Of a stretch of 64,000 nucleotides of DNA, positions 62,201-64,000 are shown in pieces (the stretch's first letter is position 1; each line of letters starts with the position of its first letter). A program made the translations under genes and the position numbers. The notes under the pieces are model-generated. The model had not been told where the DNA came from and ran no database searches. It saw only the letters and a program-made list of their open reading frames with translations. Source of the stretch: Gavia stellata (Eukaryota; Chordata; Aves; Gaviiformes; Gaviidae); the NCBI RefSeq assembly GCF_030936135.1, contig NC_082618.1, positions 5,801,034 through 5,865,033 on the forward strand, in the 5' to 3' direction.

Positions 62201-64000
62201 CAGCTGAGCCCAAATCCATGCGAAGGCTGTGATCCAGCAGGTAAGAGTACAATGTGAGGATCTGAGGATCCCAGCTGAAGGATTCAGCAGGATCTCAAGC
62301 AAATCATTATCTCCCAGGGCCTCAATTTGGCACCTAAGTGGACTGCAAGTGCCTCATCTCATCCTTAAGACCTCCTGCTCCTGTGCCTCTGGGCCAGCTC
62401 AGCCCTGACTCACTTGATGTACTCCTCGCAGATCACCCGGTAGTTGTCACGCTCCGGGTCGCAGCGCAGGTCATCGTAGAGTTTATTTAGGAGGACGGAG
62501 GCAGTCAGCTGGGTGTTCTCTGTCAGTGGCAGGCAGTCAGGCATCTCAGGAATCTGGCCCACCACTTTCAGTATCTTTTTTAAGCCTGGAAACAATGGAG
62601 TGATACAGCTGCTGGAGGGGAGAGGGTCTGTACAAAACTCAAGATACTATTTGTTGGTTTCTTGCAGTGAAATAGCCAGCCTGGACAGTTTTCAATTACT
62701 TTGCAGCCTAATCACATAAGCCTGAAACAAAGACGACACTCAGATGTTTACTGGGGAGGAGTTCTGCTGGTGAGATTACAGGTTTGCAGCATCAGGCTTT
62801 TATCCAGCTCTCAGAGCGAGATAAGCAAAACTGCATTTGGTCGCTGGCTGGATCAGTTATTTTTGTCAGGAGGCATTAAACCTACTGACCTCCAAGGCTG
62901 GAGGCTTTGACTGAGGAAATGTCACTGATTTTCAAGTGATTCTGGATGTCTTAACCCTCCTTTTGCTAAAGTGTTATTAAATAACTTCTACCAAAATGGG
63001 AACACACATACGCATTGGAATTAGTATAAAAACACACCCCACACAAATCCCTCACCCCATTCCACTTTTAGAAATGACCGGTTTAAGGATCCAGCAAGCT
63101 CGGTAGGTGCTCATCTCATCCTAAGCTAGACAATTTATCCGAGCCGAATCCTCCTAACATTAGCAAGTACGTTGGAATAAACTAACCAGAGAAGTTAAGT
63201 CAGTCCTTTAGAAACTGAAAAATTCTTGTTCTCATACACAATTTTTTTTCTCTTAATCCTGTTTCCTGCTAATAAGTCTAACTTTGCTCCAGGCTTGCAT
63301 GCACCCAAAAACCTGGAGAGGACTTATTTTAGAGAGGATCAGTTCTACAGGTATTCAGGCAAGAATACTCAGCTCCACATCTCCCAAACCAGAACAGGAT
63401 GGAAGGGAAGGACTCACCATTGTCGATGACAAAGATGGTCCTGCTGTTGTCATGGTCTTTCAGGTCCTTCCTCGGTGTATTCTTGTTGAGGAGGTTGAGA
63501 GCTCGGTCTCGCCCTTGCCCAGATACCTTCTTACTGACCAGCATATCCAGCAAACGCATTGTGATCATCCTCAAGTCTTTTTTAGTATCTACACAGAAGC
63601 AAGACAGTAGCAGCCAGTTACAAGAAATTATCTTCAAAAGCAGGTGAACCCAGTGAAAACCATCCAAAGCCATCGCGTGGCTGGAACGTAGGTATTTAAG
63701 TTAACACCATGAGGATAAGAGCTGTGTGCAGGCTGTTACCCTGGACAGCTGAAGGGTAAAGTCCCCACGTCACCAAAGAACAAGGACATCCCAGGAGCGG
63801 AGCCCTCCCTGCTCGCCCCACTTCTCCTCCAGCAAGACTGAAGGACCACCAGGTCATGCACCCTTACCTAGCACTACAGCCTCCTCCTTCCCGCGATGCT
63901 CCTCTTTCCCCTGGCCCAGCAAACAGTCAGTGATGGTCTGCAGGAGGTTGCAGACAGCCAGGGAGATTTCTTCATTGTCTACAGACATCCACATACAAAT
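56285..64000 (-). CDS. UNC45B: Protein unc-45 homolog B, 3' part
   Basis: UNC45B is the striated-muscle co-chaperone that folds myosin heads together with HSP90. Coding exons on the minus strand are 64000-63868 (open at the edge), 63588-63418, 62585-62414, 62070-61770, 61357-61263, 60597-60456, 60025-59885, 59694-59567, 59097-59031, 58664-58551, 58443-58328, 57843-57726, 57618-57463 and 56557-56285. All joins are in frame and give 708 aa before TGA at 56287-56285, about residue 222 onward of a roughly 930-aa protein. The segment covers the central armadillo region and the C-terminal myosin-binding UCS domain. The N-terminal TPR domain is off the right edge. Landmarks include [42 protein letters not shown] and [26 protein letters not shown]45A is the paralogue; sequence and synteny favour UNC45B. 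The donor at 60455, GTCTAT, is weak, and the C terminus ends SGMMK, longer than I recall for human. Confidence 0.96.
58210..58308 (+). repeat. CR1 LINE, 3'-end fragment
   Basis: This second 5'-truncated CR1 tail (GATGGTTGGACTTGATGATC ... CCAACCTTAGTGATTCTGTG) lies in a UNC45B intron, about 120 bp before exon 58328-58443 in plus-strand order. It shares the variant CTTACAGGTC with the copy at 23 kb, suggesting the same subfamily. Confidence 0.9.

Noticed and set aside
1-64000. Endogenous retroviruses, LTR elements or other virus-like elements
   Set aside because: I looked for gag/pol/env-like frames and paired terminal repeats and found none; a short solo LTR could escape reading by eye.

Overview
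The window is vertebrate nuclear DNA, almost certainly from a bird. Introns are short for a vertebrate, two CR1 LINE 3' ends of avian type are present, other repeats are sparse, and the gene order matches the block UNC45B - SLFN - PEX12 - AP2B1 known from human 17q12, read in the opposite direction. The CR1 3' sequence looks more neoavian than galliform to me, but that is a weak inference. I see no bacterial-type operons, CRISPR arrays, retroviral elements or tRNA genes.

Layout. (1) About 1-39,440, minus strand: 5' two thirds of AP2B1, the beta-2 subunit of the AP-2 clathrin adaptor. Twelve coding exons can be placed; they encode residues 1-598 and 2 nt of codon 599. The rest of the hinge and the ear lie beyond the left edge. 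Introns include one of 12.5 kb and one that starts with GC instead of GT. (2) 39,379-39,636: a CpG-rich promoter shared head-to-head by AP2B1 and PEX12. (3) 39,637-41,722, plus strand: complete PEX12 (three coding exons, 356 aa), a peroxisomal import RING protein. (4) 44.4-47.1 kb: a minus-strand noncoding locus carrying a clear C/D-box snoRNA with a guide for U6 A47 (SNORD7), plus a CpG-island promoter at about 46.8-47.1 kb with an interferon-response-like element. (5) 49,730-54,304, plus strand: one complete long-form Schlafen gene (four coding exons, 913 aa) with intact-looking RNase core and helicase motifs. (6) 55.7-64.0 kb, minus strand: the 3' three quarters of UNC45B, the muscle myosin chaperone (14 coding exons, 708 aa up to the stop); its 5' exons lie beyond the right edge.

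The genes have unrelated housekeeping, muscle and antiviral roles, but share promoters and ends. AP2B1 and PEX12 diverge from one CpG island. The snoRNA host and SLFN appear to diverge from a second one. PEX12 converges with the snoRNA host, and SLFN converges with UNC45B. Both inferred minus-strand starts are followed by several hundred bases that are extremely C-rich on the plus strand, so the nascent RNA would be G-rich. The most interesting point is the U6-modifying snoRNA placed beside, and possibly sharing an interferon-responsive promoter with, an antiviral Schlafen gene.
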